A stretch of DNA of 64,000 nucleotides, from positions 35,234 to 99,233 of the forward strand of contig JASJFT010000171.1 of NCBI GenBank assembly GCA_030770425.1, given 5' to 3'. Positions 34,844 to 46,947 of the stretch are shown here, piece by piece (position 1 is the stretch's first letter; each line of letters opens with the position of its first letter). The position numbers and the translations under genes were made by a program. This stretch comes from Darksidea phi. Its lineage: Eukaryota; Ascomycota; Dothideomycetes; Pleosporales; Lentitheciaceae. The notes under the pieces are model-generated. The model did no database searches. It was not told the origin of the DNA and saw only the letters and a list, made by a program, of their open reading frames with translations.

Positions 34844-35869
34844 CTACGCTTTGCCCAGCAGACCACTCACCCCATTCCGTATCTCCTCCCATACAGGCAC
34901 AAGCCCATGCGAATCCCACCCATCCCCCAGCCCCACACTCCTCAAAACAAACCTTGCAACTACCATCCTCAACGCCGCCCCAACCCCCACCAGCACCCCC
35001 GCCCTCACATACCCACAGTCCATAAGTATCTCCAGCGCCGCAATATTATTCACAATGACCGCCCAACTAACCGCCGTCGCCGAACTCGGCAGGTCGTAGT
35101 CCCATATGATGAGGAGAATGGGAAACAGCTTTGTGCACGAGGAAACGAGGAGGGCGGTCGAGAGGGGTGTGGGGTGTGGGTAGTATGGTACTAGACCTTT
35201 CCACACTCGCTGACATCGCTCTGGTATGCGGGTAGGGTTTAGAGAACAGAGGAGCCGGATGGGTAGGTGAAAGGCTAGCGTTGAGCTGGCGACGAGGAAG
35301 AGGAAGAAGAGGTATTGCAGGATGAGCGGTTGCGCTTGGAGGAGGACGGCGTTCGTGGTCGCCTCGTTCGACACTGAACTTGAGGTGTTGGTTGTGCCTG
35401 AGGTGTTGGGGCTGTGCGGTGTGAGGGGATGTGGGAGGCTGAGTTTCTCGATGCGCGCCCAGGTGAGGTAAACGTCGAAGAGGAGGAGCAGGATGCCGAG
35501 ACGGACTATGGATCTCTGTGTGCAAGTTAGCTTTGGAGTATACTTCTGAGGGGTAGATGCGTGGCTTACGTCAAACTTGTCGTCGTCCCTCCCCAGCCGA
35601 TTGAATAGTAAATGCCTGTACACCTATGCTTTTATTAGCTTCCCCTCTCCGCCCTTCCTGCGCACCTTGGAACAACGTACCTGCGGCTTAATCAACACCA
35701 TATCAATAAACAATACCACAAAATCATGCTCCACATATTTATCTGCAAATCTCTTGCAGCGCGGACACTGCGTAAGGCGCACGCCCTTGCCGAGCGCGCG
35801 GTCGTCGGCTTTGCTGTAGGACGTATAGAGCGTTTTGACGGGGTAGCGACAGGATATGCAGATTGGCAT
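34844..35869 (-). CDS. ARV1: ARV1 lipid-homeostasis protein
   Basis: Exons 35869-35681, 35623-35570 and 35515-34844 (introns 57 and 54 nt, all phase 0) give 304 aa. The N-terminus carries the Arv1 homology zinc-ribbon: CISC and CPRC pairs within the first 40 residues, then FADKYVEHDFVVLFIDMVLIKPQVYRHLLFN-type sequence split between exons 1 and 2. Several hydrophobic segments follow (LGILLLLFDVYLTW, LQYLFFLFLVASSTLAFHL, LVSSCTKLFPILLIIW, and a final VLVGVGAALRMVVARFVL). Arv1 is an ER membrane protein needed for sterol/sphingolipid distribution and GPI-anchor synthesis in yeast. Confidence 0.92.
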
Positions 35870-36369
35870 TGGATATTCCAGATGAAGGAAGGGTAACTAA
35901 AGTGTAGAAGCGCGTCGTGGTAAGAAGTTTAGGAATTGTTGTGGAGGGCTGGAATTGAGAGGTGTTGCGGGGATTAGATCGTTAACGCCGAGAGGACAGT
36001 GGATCATCATTCATTATCTTGGTCACTATTATAATACAGACATGTCATAAAAGGGAAAAAAAGCTCCCCAGCTCCATTTATCCTGTGTATATCTGCGCCG
36101 AAGCCGCCTAGACTAACAGCACTCCAGAGCCGCTGTGATCAGAGAGTTAGGAACCCAATTGCCCTCAATAGAATTCGTAGAAAGAGCGAGAAATGAAATC
36201 CTTTCGGCAAGCCAATGATGACTGAAGTGTGGAGAGATCTAACCCATGACCAAGAAAAGAAACGGTCCTTAGTCCACGTCGAAAAAGTCTCAAGTAAGCG
36301 TTGCCATCATGGCAGCGACAAGCTTCGGGTTCGGCTCGCGGCGGACTATCCAGAAAATCAACTCCATTC
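35870..36369. other. Intergenic
   Basis: A 500-bp gap with the ARV1 promoter and the 3' side of the minus-strand gene starting at 37852. No other feature seen. Confidence 0.5.
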
Positions 36370-37852
36370 TTAACGGGCCGAGCGAACAAGGGCTAGCCTA
36401 CCCTTTCGGTCCTTGTCGACGCGAACAACCTCCCGGCGAGGCTCTCGTCGCTCGATGATCTCGTAATCGCCCTCACGCTCGTACTTGAGCATCCGTCGCT
36501 CGTTCTCCAGCTGTCGAATTTCATCCCGAATATCGCGTTCGGAACGAGTTTCTCGCTCAGTACGCACAACACGGCGCTCCTCCGGGACTAGGACAGTCAA
36601 GGGCCCGCCAATATGGTTGGATTCTTCGATACGCTCCTCGAAGAATTCATGACGAGATGGCGACTGGCTGCGAACTGATTGGGCGTAGTGCACACTGGCC
36701 GGTGGTGGTGGGGGTGCATGATGGTGTGAATGCACCGATGGCGGAGGCGGGGGGACGTGAAGCACTTCCGGTGGGGGCGGAGGAGGCGGCTCTACAACTT
36801 CCTGTTGCGCCTCATAGACGTACGTCGTTTTTGCTACAGGGTGATCAGCAGAAGCAGGTCGATGTGTGAAAGGCGACATACACTCTTTGTAATTCTCGCT
36901 AGTCTTGATGATCTCGTCAATGTGCTCTTTCTCGAGTGCTCGAGTGATGATGATAAAGTCATCCTAGGCGAATTAGTAGGATTCCGAATGAGGAGTCAGG
37001 CATCTTTACCTCTTCCTCGAATGGGTAACCGAGTTCGATAACGGCCTGTCTTTTGCACAAACGCTTAGGCAGCCGAGTTTTGCCCCTCTTGCCCCAAGTC
37101 GCTCGGACGGGCGCGACTTCTTCGAAGCTCGACGTGGAAGAGCTGCGAGTAGATTGTGCGACACTCTTCGTAGCGCGGCTGTGGCTCCGTCGTCGTCTGC
37201 TCTTCGCCCTTTCGACCTCCACTTCGCGATACTCCTCTCTTTCCACCCTCCTTGGCTCGCGCTCGCGCTCGCGTTCGGCATATCTAATTTCTTCGTAATC
37301 GTCCTCGTGGAAGCGGGGAGGAGAACGGCGGCGTTCTCTGATTGGCAGAGGAATAGGGACATTGGCTGGTGGTCTCCACTCTTCAACATCACTATAGCGT
37401 GGGAGAGGACGGCGGTCGAACGTGTCAAGAGAAGACTGGCGGCGGATGTACTGCGGGCGAGCAGGGCGTTTCGGAGCGAGGTCCATATCTCGTTCTACAA
37501 TGGACTTTCGACGATAGGGAGCGAGCGCACGGTTGGCTATCTCGGATGGGGTGGGCTCGTTGAAGAAGTCGGTGCGACTGCGGGATGGTCTGTTTTCAAA
37601 ACGATCTTCCTCGCGGAATCGCTCGCGCTCCATCACACGCGGACCGCGACGGTCGTAATCCTCGTGGATGTCAATGTCGCGACGACCTCCAGGAAACCGG
37701 TCGTGCTCTTGAAAGCGGTAATGGTCATGCTCGTCACGACTACCTCCGCCCCGGCCCCCCCTTATGCGCTCAAATCTGTCGCGATCCCATCGCTCACCGC
37801 CACGAAGTGGCTCGTCGAAACGGCCCAGGTCTCCTGCGGAAGAGCGATGCAT
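36370..37852 (-). CDS. Arg/Glu-rich protein, DUF8035-like
   Basis: Exons 37852-37010 and 36963-36370 (46-nt intron, phase 0) give 478 aa. The first 220 residues are highly charged (RERE and RRSRS-type runs). The conserved-looking block spans the splice: TRLPKRLCKRQAVIELGYPFEEE in exon 1 continues as DDFIIITRALEKEHIDEIIKTSENYK in exon 2. I associate this pattern with the fungal DUF8035 family, by memory. Polyproline clusters follow (about residues 315-355), then a charged helical C-terminus ending DRKGRLALVRSAR. Function unknown. The ATG at 37852 is the first in frame; a longer N-terminus via an upstream exon is possible. Confidence 0.7.
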
Positions 37853-38728
37853 CGAGTTCGTCGTTGATGTCAGTAAAGTGCGGGGCAAGGCTATCGCTGG
37901 AGGTGGTGCAACTGGAGGAGCGCGCTATAGCGACAGACAAGGCGCTTTTAAGATGAGATGGAAAGGCGACTAGAGTGCACGATGGGCTCCAAGTGCTTTG
38001 GGATGAGGTTGGGCTCTTAGAAGTAAACTTGGGCGTGTATGGCAGGTCATCGTGTTGGCGTGAAACTGGGCGGCAGTCGGGCTTTCGTCATCGGCGCGCT
38101 AATATAACCCTTTCGCCTGTGACTGGTGGACATCCCCTGTTGGCCATCTTATGCTGCTTGGGACATCCTTCTCTTCACAATGGAATGACGTCAATGGCGG
38201 GGCTTCTGGTCTGTGATTGGATGATGAACAGCCAATTTGCGAACATGCTCTCGTTTGACGAGAAGCCGGCGACAAAGGCTCCATCTATTAATCCAGACAA
38301 TTTCTTGCTTGGAGTCAACATCGAGACCGGAACGACTAGCAGGAATAAGTTTTAAACGCCCCCTGCCACTAGTCTCACATTTGCCGGTAATCGTGACGCT
38401 AAGGGAAACCTCTTGCGAGAATCCCAGAGCAAGAAGCGGCAAGAACCTGAGCCTGAATCTGAGATATAGCTACCCCTGGCTACTCCTGGCTACCATGCCT
38501 CATTCTCTTCTATATAAGCTGCTCTCCTACAGAGCTATTATAATCAACGCGGTCTTCACTTCTATTTCCTCACTGTGATAATGGTTGTTGAGAAGAGTCA
38601 TTATCAAGATTGGTAGTTGAAGTCATCCGCGGTTCATAATGCTCTTAAGCCGCACACACAGAGACCCCCTCTCACTGCAGAAGCAGTTGACGCGATCGCT
38701 TGCCGCAGCTCTTCCCGATGACCAGCTA
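37853..38728. other. Intergenic
   Basis: About 880 bases between the DUF8035-like gene's start and the amidase's stop, both minus-strand. No gene is supported. It contains the DUF8035-like promoter. Confidence 0.5.
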
Positions 38729-41063
38729 TCAGACCATGGTCTTACCAGTTCGCAGCCTTGTTGGCAGACCGGCTGCTTTCAGAATGCTGAGCATCGTATC
38801 CATCAGTGCCAGATCTGTGCCTGTAAAAAATTCAGTATCGTTCTTAGATGAAGATGATGGCATGAATATGCTCACTCACCAGCATTGCTCATGACTGTCA
38901 CAGCAAATGGTAGCGTCTCCTCCAGCCCAGTGACGCGTGAATCGTAAAGTATCTCCGCAACTGCATAAGCCATTAGCGATCTATAAAGACTGCACGAGTT
39001 CGGATGTACTTGGTATGGTGAGAGCCGGAGCCTCGAGGACTGCAGCTAGAGCAAGACAGTTGACGCCTGGTGGTGGACATTTAAAGCTGTGCACTGAATC
39101 AGTGTGTGTGAACGACCTTGAGATTGACGTACTTTGGAACTTCATCTCGGTACCTGGGCTGCATGGATTCTTGCGGCATGATCACAAGAGTGCTGTTATT
39201 GTTGACTAAGAGAAATGTATCTTCGAACCATTTCTTGTAGACATGTAGTCGAGCAAAGCCCTTGTCTCTATCTTCTTTGGAGATCTTCTTTGCAAACTGC
39301 CTAAGCAAATCATTGTTAGCAGGTCCACTGTCAAGTAAATGAAATGCCGTACCATGACTTTTGATTCGGTGGTGATACGTAAGGATAGTGCTTGTATCGC
39401 TGCTGGTAGCTTTCACGGAAGTCGTCGAAGTTATGATATGCATCGTACTCCTGCATATCAGCGGCCTGATATGTCAATATAGCGTGTAACGCTTCGGATT
39501 ATTCTTACATGCCTCATTAATGAAGTCAGGTAATGACTGAGTCTCCGCTTCAGAAGGTGGTAACTTAAGCCATACATCTTCAAAAGAGATTTCATCGTAT
39601 TCTGCCTTCAGAGAGGACGTCATCTGCTTCGCGAAATCTTGAGCAACGGCAATTTGCTTGACATCAATGGCCTTCCAAAAGTCAATGGGCCAGATGACCG
39701 AGGTGAAGGGCTGAAGACGAAATCAGCAGCGCACTTGGTAAACCATACTTTCTTACCATCGGATTCTCTTTTAATGCAGCAGACGATAGCCATTCAGTGG
39801 CAAAGTCTCTGCATTTTTGCAAGTCCTTGCCAAGAATGCCAGCCGTATCATATTCTCTTCATTGATCAGCGCAACCGCATGAAGCACTTCTCCATCGACT
39901 TACCGGCAGCAAGGCTCAATTCCGTGTGCAGAAACAGTGCCAAAGCTTGGTCGGAAGCCGTAACAGCCACACCAAAGTGCAGGTCTGGTCACACTGCCCC
40001 ATGCTGCACATAGAGTATATGAGTCAGCCACAGAATTCTCCAGAGTTGAATAGTGTTCTCAGCTCACTGTCGGTCCCTATTGCAATATCAAGCCAGTCGT
40101 AGGTCGACACCGCTGCTGCACTTCCCGAACTGCTTCCGCCTGGAGATTGATAGCCATCTGCTCGAGGGTTCCATGGTGATGGATAATCGATATACTCGAT
40201 AGGTTCTTCCCAATTGGCAAAAGAGTTCATCTTGGTCTTGCCAACTACTACCACGCCTTTATCAATCAGAGTTTGTATACATGAAGCCGATTCGTGGCGT
40301 GGTGGATACATGTCGTAGAAGGCCTTGTTACCGATCGAGGTCTTGATGCCTTTGAGGTGGATGTTGTCCTTGACAACAATACGTATTCCAGAAAGAAGCG
40401 TATCTGATCTTGCCTGGGTCTTGACTCGTGATTCAAGAGCAAAGCTAGAGAATTGGTCATTCGAGCTCTTGAGCGAAAATGATTCGAACGCATTAACTGC
40501 CCTGTCATCCGTTAGTCAGAATATTATAGGAAGATTTTTGAAGCTACTTTGATTGTGGTTTCAGTGTGACCATGCATGTCCCATTGATGTCGTCCACGAG
40601 CCTCCAAGCATCTCTGAGCTGGTCCCCTACAACCGCATAAGGTCCGGGTAGGAGGTTATCGGACTCCCTGCAGATGATACTTTGCGTACCAAGGCCATGG
40701 AGATAGTCTCGTGCCTCTGGAGTGATCGTAACAGAATTTTCCTCTGGACCTTGGAGGACGACAATAGCTAGGAAGGCATTGTGGAAGACGTCGTCTAGCT
40801 CATTGTATTTGTTCACTTGTTGTCGAATATAGTCAGCTGTCACTTCGAAGCCATCGCCTTTTGGCAGAGTGAAAACAGTTGCAAGATCGAATTCCCGGCT
40901 CAATGATCGGACGGTACGCTGTTATTGGCTTGAGTCCACGCATTAAAAACTCCATTGGTGGATGACTCACGCTTCCTCTGGCTGGCGCAATGTATCGAAA
41001 TGTGGCGATGGTGAAGACATGATCAACATCAGCACTAACTTTGATGCTGGGTAGATTCTTCAT
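38729..41063 (-). CDS. Amidase (amidase-signature family), 11 exons
   Basis: The gene reads through exons 41063-40971, 40918-40548, 40501-40068, 40003-39904, 39856-39757, 39710-39513, 39465-39353, 39300-39133, 39086-39010, 38960-38880 and 38820-38729, giving about 608 aa. The amidase signature has Lys199 in GIRIVVKDN, GGSSSGS at 276-282 and the nucleophile-region AIGTDTWGS rebuilt across intron 3, followed by GFRPSFGTVS. The C-terminal half (FAVTVMSNAGTDLALM across exons 10-11) closes normally. These enzymes hydrolyse amides with a Ser-cisSer-Lys triad. The N-terminal 190 residues (VTADYIRQQVNKYNELDDVF) are an extension seen in some fungal members. Just upstream of the ATG, a TACTAAC branch and TTAG acceptor continue the frame, so a 5' exon, probably a signal peptide, may have been lost or lies in the TE-rich flank. 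Intron 6 needs a GC donor (GAG|GCATGT) or has a one-base defect. Confidence 0.85.
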
Positions 41064-41342
41064 CGTGAAAAGCAGTGCCTAACGTTTGTTAGTATATCTA
41101 TCCAATACCCAAGAATCGGCACTAGTGATTACTTTTGTCGATCCTCGTCGACTTCGTTATAGCGCCCCAACGCCTGTGGTGAGTGTGGTGAGTGTGGTGA
41201 GTGTGGAGAGCGCTCCTGCTGAAATAAGCCTCATTGGGGGGCGGGGGGTTCAGCCAATCAAAAAAAATCAATATTTCGGCTAATATTATTGGTGCGTCGG
41301 CTATTTCAGCGTGAGCGTCTGAGAAAAAATGGTTCCAGGTTA
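41064..41342. other. Flank between amidase and transposon
   Basis: Contains a GTGGTGAGT tandem (four copies of a GTGAGTGTG-like unit near 41178-41209) and a G-run. If the amidase has an upstream exon it should be here, but I cannot find one. Confidence 0.5.
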
Positions 41343-42923
41343 CAGTACTAGGACAAAAGTCTGTTTGCCTAACGCCTATTCCGAATTCGGCAGCCGATCA
41401 GCCCCCATCAACAACGCCCCCAGAATAGTAATATACAAGGGGGTATCATGAACGGGCGATACCGAGGGTTCTCCCGAGCCCCACCGAGTGCTCACGCTAT
41501 GCCGCTTTCTATATATATTACACGCAAAATTACATTCTACTCTCATCTACCTGTAGAGGATTACGGAGGAACAGCGCGCAATTTAGTTGTAAAACGCTTT
41601 AAATCAAGGTATTTGATTCTCGCAGCTTCCATGCACGGGCCTTCCCCCACCGAACCTCGGTATCGCCCGTTCATGGGAGGGCCTTGTATATAGTAAATAC
41701 ATAGCTTTTTCGTGTTTTCCAGGGTAACTGAAGCTCAATATTTCGTCTGATAGCCACGCGCAACCCGTACAGCTCGAATTCGATTCGGCATACTCAAAAT
41801 AAGGGTGCGAATTAGTTTTGTAGGGATCCTACGCCAACAGTCCTTTAACACCTCATAGAACTGATCCTACTCATCCTGCCCGCGCCCACGATTCGATAGA
41901 TCAGGGTAGTGCTTCTGGAGTAGCTATTTGAACGCCTACTAGAGGTATTCGATAGAGTTAAGGTCTAGTAAATAGGGTAGGAAATCGATAGTCTAAATCC
42001 CGTAATTCTCTAGGAACTCTACCGTACTCCGCGTAGTATAGATACACGCGTTATCCTGTATAAATCGATCTCCTACCTAATAATTAGGTAGAAGGCCTTC
42101 CTCGAGGGCCTTAATATAGCTATTAGCCGAATAGCTATTATAAGCTAAGCTAGGGTCCCTATTTATAATAATAAGTAGAGATCTCTAAGTACGCCCTCTA
42201 GAATTAATCTATATAGAAGCCTATACTATCTACTAAGGAAGTTAACTAGTAGTCTACTCTATAATTATAGAGTAATCCTATTTCTCCTATAGGTATCGAA
42301 AACCTACTCGTTATTTAGCTATAAGCCCTTCTAAACTAAGTACTTATTAGAGAACCGAATAGTTACCTAGCTTTAATCGATATTCCTGTACGTGTGGTAG
42401 AACTCTAGACGTTTCTAAGTAGTAGCCCTATCGATTTTAGGCCTTCTAGCTACCCTAAAGTTGGTAAGGCCCTTATTTTTTAAGGCTCTATAGGCTATAC
42501 GGCGGGAGTAGTCCTTCCCTAGGTAGGCTTCCTCGATAAGCTATTTATACTAAATCTTTAGGGTTTTTCGGGTATAATAGAATAGTGTTCGTTTCTCCCT
42601 CTTCGTAAGTATAGGACGCCTACTAGAGCGAGGGTATAAGGTATTACTACCTATTTTACTATATCTACGAAGGGTATTACGAATAGTTTAAAACGTAATA
42701 CCGAACTTAGCCGCGAGCTCTCTCGTAGGTACGCCAGCCTTAGATTTCGAAATAATACTATTACGCGCGTCGATAGATAGCTCTCTATTAGGGCGACGAT
42801 TTACACTAATTTCTATACCGAACGAGCGTTGTAGGGGCATGTTGTAGATGGCTTTAGTATAGGTATTGAGACGCGTTGCGTTTTGGTGGGGCGTTCGGCA
42901 AATAGACTTTTGTCATGTGACTG
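41343..42923 (-). mobile_element. Tc1/mariner-type transposon, RIP-mutated
   Basis: Two 34-bp terminal inverted repeats, beginning CAGT and sharing the core GACAAAAGTCT, close a 1581-bp element. TA dinucleotides flank both ends (41341-41342 and 42924-42925), the Tc1/mariner target duplication. On the minus strand the transposase starts at 42840 (MPLQRSFGI), with an HTH-like segment (ARNSIISKSKAGVPTRELAAKFG). It later shows the RFIQDNACIY and IDFLPYLLDLNSIEYL segments of the DDE catalytic domain. Many TAA/TAG stops and a TA-rich composition mark it as inactivated, most simply by RIP. A non-mutated-looking MITE sits inside. Confidence 0.85.
41432..41690. mobile_element. MITE nested in the mariner copy
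   Basis: A 259-bp segment bounded by about 40-bp imperfect inverted repeats: TATACAAGG at the left, CATGAACGGGCGATACCGAGG just inside, and their complements at the right. It has TA-containing ends and no coding capacity. Its GC content is normal while the surrounding transposon is TA-rich. Confidence 0.75.
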
Positions 42924-44925
42924 TATGTGAGATTGATTTTCGTTAGAGTAGGCGCTAATAGCTATACTATACCACCTATATTACCACTATAACGACGTTA
43001 TACAGATATTATTTTACGTCTAATCGATTCTTTATCTTTATAGCTATTTTTATAATCCGATATAGTATTTCCTTCTAGCCGCGCAGCGCCTACGCAGTCT
43101 ACTGCTGCTCAGCAGCTGGCTCAGTATCCAGCACCAACGCACACTGACGCGGCGACGATACGCCACCCCCCCTGATAGAAGCAACGATTTGGTAGCCTAA
43201 GGGGAATAAGAAGGCTTTATATAATTACAGCGTATATACGCTAGAGCGAGAAGCCCGTTAGTAGGTGGGTAGTAGGGGGGGAGGGGTTGGGCGGTTATTC
43301 GTAACGTAAACTCGACGGAAAACGTAGCGGCTTATACGTTGTACTTCGTACCTATAGTGATAGGTTAGAGCGCTTAAATATATATTATTAGATAGAGAAA
43401 TACCTACGCTACTAAAGTAATCCGGTACTATAATAATAGCTAGTCGTAGTATTATATAATAGATAAATAAGTACTAAAGCTAATCCTACCCGTAACGTAA
43501 ACTTATATAAACTAGAACTATTTTTTCTTAGACGCTCTACGAATATTTTTAGCCTACTTATATAACCCCGCTCCTATTAGCTAGATAAAAGTCCTATATT
43601 CTAATTGGCTAAAACTCGTAATTCACGGAGCGTCTGATTTATAAGATAAACTCTTATTATATCAGCCGCTCGCGCCAGTAGTATAATAAAAAAAGAGCTA
43701 TCTAAAAAATAAAGATTTTTAATATCTAATAACTTTCTTATTAATAAAGCTATAATTATAAAATTTAATTTATTATAAAATGAAAAACTAGGAGATTTTA
43801 TTTATAATATTAATCTTAGCTTATTAAGTTTATAGCTTAGTCTATAATATTATAAACTAGTTATTAATCTTAATATAAACTAGCTATTAAGCTTAAATAA
43901 ATAAAAAAGAAAAGGTAAAAGTAATATGTATAATATAGCTTAAATTAAATAAATTTTATTTTAATATTTTAATATTCTTATACTTTTTAGGTTTTTAAAT
44001 TAATAAATATAAAAAAGCGCTATTAGATATTAAATTTATATTTAATTGATTTTTTTATTCCACCCTTATCAAGGATAAGGTCGAAAAAGGGCTATCTAGT
44101 AGAATAAGGGTAAAAAGAGACCATTTGCCCCTATCAAGGATAAGGCAATTATTCCATAGTGCCAGTTTTGCAGATCTAGCAAGAACTCCAGCTATACAAA
44201 CCTGTTATTTGCGGCAGTTTATCCCTTGGCCTCTGCCGATAGTCTGCCTTTATTTACCGCGTCTCGATGGGAGCTTCAGTGCCTCCATGCGTCGTCATAG
44301 TGCCAGCTTTGGTGAATATTTCCACCAATACCCATCGACGCCCATGCACGATAAAACTCGAGGAGATAACCTACCAGAGACTCAGTGGTTGGGAGTTAAC
44401 AGAACAGGCATAGCAAGCTTGGCTGGAGCGATCACGACATCTACTGCAATATGCTCTTATTAAGGGCGCAAACTTATCCCACGCTAGTAACTACGACCAG
44501 TATCTAATGAGCTCATACCCTCGCTTAGGCGTTCCATGCTGCAGGACGTGAGGCAGGCTCCGCATAGGTAGCATGCTCTCCACAGGGGCCACTTGCTTAT
44601 TGCAAGGTTTGGAGATATGCATATGCACCGGATCGAGGTAAGAGCAGCGTCACCTCTTGAGAGCGTCTTGAACAGGAATGCCTCCCAACATAATTTGAGT
44701 CATCGCTGTTTTCTCCGCACGATCGGCTATAAGTTACGGTTAAGGTAGCAACCGCGTCAGTTTGGACTTGAACATATCTCACAGCCCAGCCTCGTTATCA
44801 AACAAACCAAAACTCAGACCATACATCAAAGGCCAGATATACCATAGGAACACCCACAGCTGTATGTACCTGCATTCAGAGCTTTGCGAGAAAGGACCCT
44901 AATATATCCTGTGCAGTCAGACAAA
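42924..44925. repeat. Very AT-rich, RIP-like block
   Basis: Two kilobases, extremely TA-rich between about 43,300 and 44,060 with almost no coding signal. Two direct copies of a TATCAAGGATAAGG sequence lie at about 44066 and 44132. The stretch 44125-44460 has an open frame with a repeated HSASF motif but no family. Composition returns to normal after 44,130. I read the AT-rich part as a heavily RIP-mutated repeat that can no longer be classified. Confidence 0.65.
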
Positions 44926-45108
44926 ATGGGCCCACATTGCGAGAAATCCCAACCATGGAAGGCCGGCTGGCTCGCTCGTCAAGCCGCAGGTACCGAGAAG
45001 AAGGCAGTAGGCGGCACCAGCCACGGAGCCCCAGCTGGCGAGAAGGTCATTCTCGGTGGTCACACCAGTGGTGTTTCGATCAAAGTCAACCCCGCCAAGA
45101 AGGAGTGA
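44926..45108 (+). CDS. Small basic protein, 60 aa, unknown
   Basis: A short frame begins at an ATG in excellent context (GACAAAATGGG). Its composition is protein-like: WKAGWLARQAAGTEKK, then a Gly-rich middle and a VILGGHTSGVSIKVNPAKKE end. It has no signal peptide, transmembrane segment or cysteine pattern. It lies alone between AT-rich DNA and the CmcJ-like gene. I do not recognise it. It could be a genuine conserved small gene or chance. Confidence 0.35.
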   Translation: MGPHCEKSQPWKAGWLARQAAGTEKKAVGGTSHGAPAGEKVILGGHTSGVSIKVNPAKKE

Positions 45109-45295
45109 CCGGTGGTTTTGTGATCCGGACGACGAGCTTCTTGCAACATGGCTTCGACAAATTCTCTCTACGCAGAACTAGTAACGAACAATGAAGCTTC
45201 TTTGAAACCGATTGTATGGACTTTGAATTTCACACGTGTCTTCTATGTGCCTTCTCAGCTCAACACTGCGACATATGCTTGTGATCCCCGTTTCT

Positions 45296-46521
45296 TCAAT
45301 CGTCTCTCCTTCCATATATCGTGCCTGACTCATCTGGAAGCTCCTCCATCGGTGTCCAAAGCAGAAATACTCTGGACTCAATACTTTCCCTCAGCATGCC
45401 ATTAGCATATGTCTTCGGCAGCTCAAAAGCGGCGTGTGGACTTGCTAAAAACACGTAGTCAGCACTATAACGCCATACTCCACATATCTTCATTGCAGCG
45501 CTATGTCTACGCTCCAAGATGGGATCAAACTCACGACCACAGGACCCTTTATCACTATCAGTGCACTTAAACACCATCGTCTCGGTTTCATTCAACTCAG
45601 AAAAGTAATACCATTTCTGCTCGTGATGATGGTGGATTAAGACGTCCTCATATGCCCATTCTGAGTGCACCGCATCTGCATTCTGTGCGTCACGTTGGAG
45701 GTCAAATGTTCGGGCGTCGCAAACTGCGTTCGGCCAGTCGAAGAGGGGCCCACGAAGGGGGCGCCAGACACTGGACCGAGTGTGTAAGTGTACTTGTCTG
45801 GTCAGAGAAACAAGGGAATGGTGAGGTGCCGTGTTTCAAGATGCAGAAAGAGGATCGCACTCGGGCTTACTTGATGATTACCCATCTATGCTTCATAATC
45901 TGTTCTGCATGGGCGTCTCCATATAGGGTATTGAGCATGTTTACTGCTTCGGCATGGGAGAAGTCTGATATGAATATCACAAAGTGTCAGCTTGGAGTAC
46001 TCCGAAAACCGTGGTATATCGAAGTTATCGTGGTTTTCTTACCTAGATGCACAAATGATGCTGGCTGCTCGTATGTCTTTCCCTCAGATATTGGGAACAT
46101 TGGGTGTCGTCTTCGAACCTAGCTGACGGGTCAAGCCTTCTCATGTACTTACCCTGAGGGCATATGTTTGGTATCAGATGAATCCGCGTACATTATAGTC
46201 AATGATCCTAGCATGTCGTGCTCCAAACATATCCCTCAGATGATTCTGCACTTCGAGAGCATATATACTTTCGATCTTTTTGGCATCGGTGAAATCAGCA
46301 TATGTGAGTGTGGTAGGTATAGTCGTCAAGGTAAAACCATTCTTTTCCACTTCTGCGTCCAACGACCTGGCATCTGTTATACGCAGCGGCCTGGAGTCGA
46401 TCTTGAGATTATGCCGTGGTATGTCATCCAATGGGTCGAAGCGAAGGGAGTAAGGTTTCACTGTCTGGTAGAGGTTATCACGTCCAAGGAAGCAGAGCTC
46501 GCTCTCAATATGTGTCGTCAT
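45296..46521 (-). CDS. CmcJ/AsaB-like oxygenase-methyltransferase family protein, copy 1
   Basis: Five exons, 46521-46192, 46118-46043, 45964-45871, 45770-45535 and 45444-45296 (introns 73, 78, 100 and 90 nt), splice in phase to 294 aa, a normal family length. Key segments: SLRFDP near the N-terminus, YADFTDAKKIESIYALEV, then VRRRHPMFP rebuilt across intron 1. KVWRPLRGPLFDWP-type sequence and CDARTFD lie in exon 4, WYYFSEL follows, and PHAAFELPKT with RESIESR closes the domain. This family includes cephamycin CmcJ and fungal AsaB-like hydroxylase/desaturases with a 2-oxoglutarate/iron-enzyme-like fold. It is commonly found in secondary-metabolite clusters. The C-terminus has about 20 extra residues after the usual end. 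The frame is intact despite surrounding decayed DNA. Confidence 0.8.
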
Positions 46522-46947
46522 GATGATTGAGGAGAGACCTCAGGAACGTAGAGATAATGCCCAGGAGAAGAGACGAGTCAACAACTCTATCAACGAAGCG
46601 TTAGTGGCTTCGTAGGACTTAATATAGAAATCCAATAAAAGGCGGTGACGTGGTCTAAAATCAATACCCTGGCTAATTAGCTAATTAGCTAGCATGCGCC
46701 CATCTGAGGTAAATTTCTTGCGTCTAATCCCTTTTGGGCTACCACCTGACTAATGAATAAAGGAAACACCTCACACTGAAACGTTCAGGATTGGATGTTG
46801 TCAACAGGAGCTACTTGGCAGCCTTCAATCTCGGAACAACCCAATTTCGCCGTCCTCAACCTCACAAGCCTATATGCTCATACGGGAATGTGTAGCATTC
46901 CTATATGAACTAATACACGGAGCTCTATTGGAGGCATGTTACTCAGT
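46522..46947. other. Intergenic between copy 1 and the TIR element
   Basis: About 430 bases containing the promoter side of CmcJ-like copy 1. A GCTAATTAGCTAATTAGCTAGC palindromic run lies at 46672-46693. No gene seen. Confidence 0.5.

Noticed and set aside
37154..37867. A 237-codon plus-strand frame
   Set aside because: It is antisense to the arginine-rich first exon of the DUF8035-like gene, and its odd composition reflects that.
43300..44060. Possible gene in extremely AT-rich DNA
   Set aside because: No frame longer than noise; better explained as RIP-eroded repeat.
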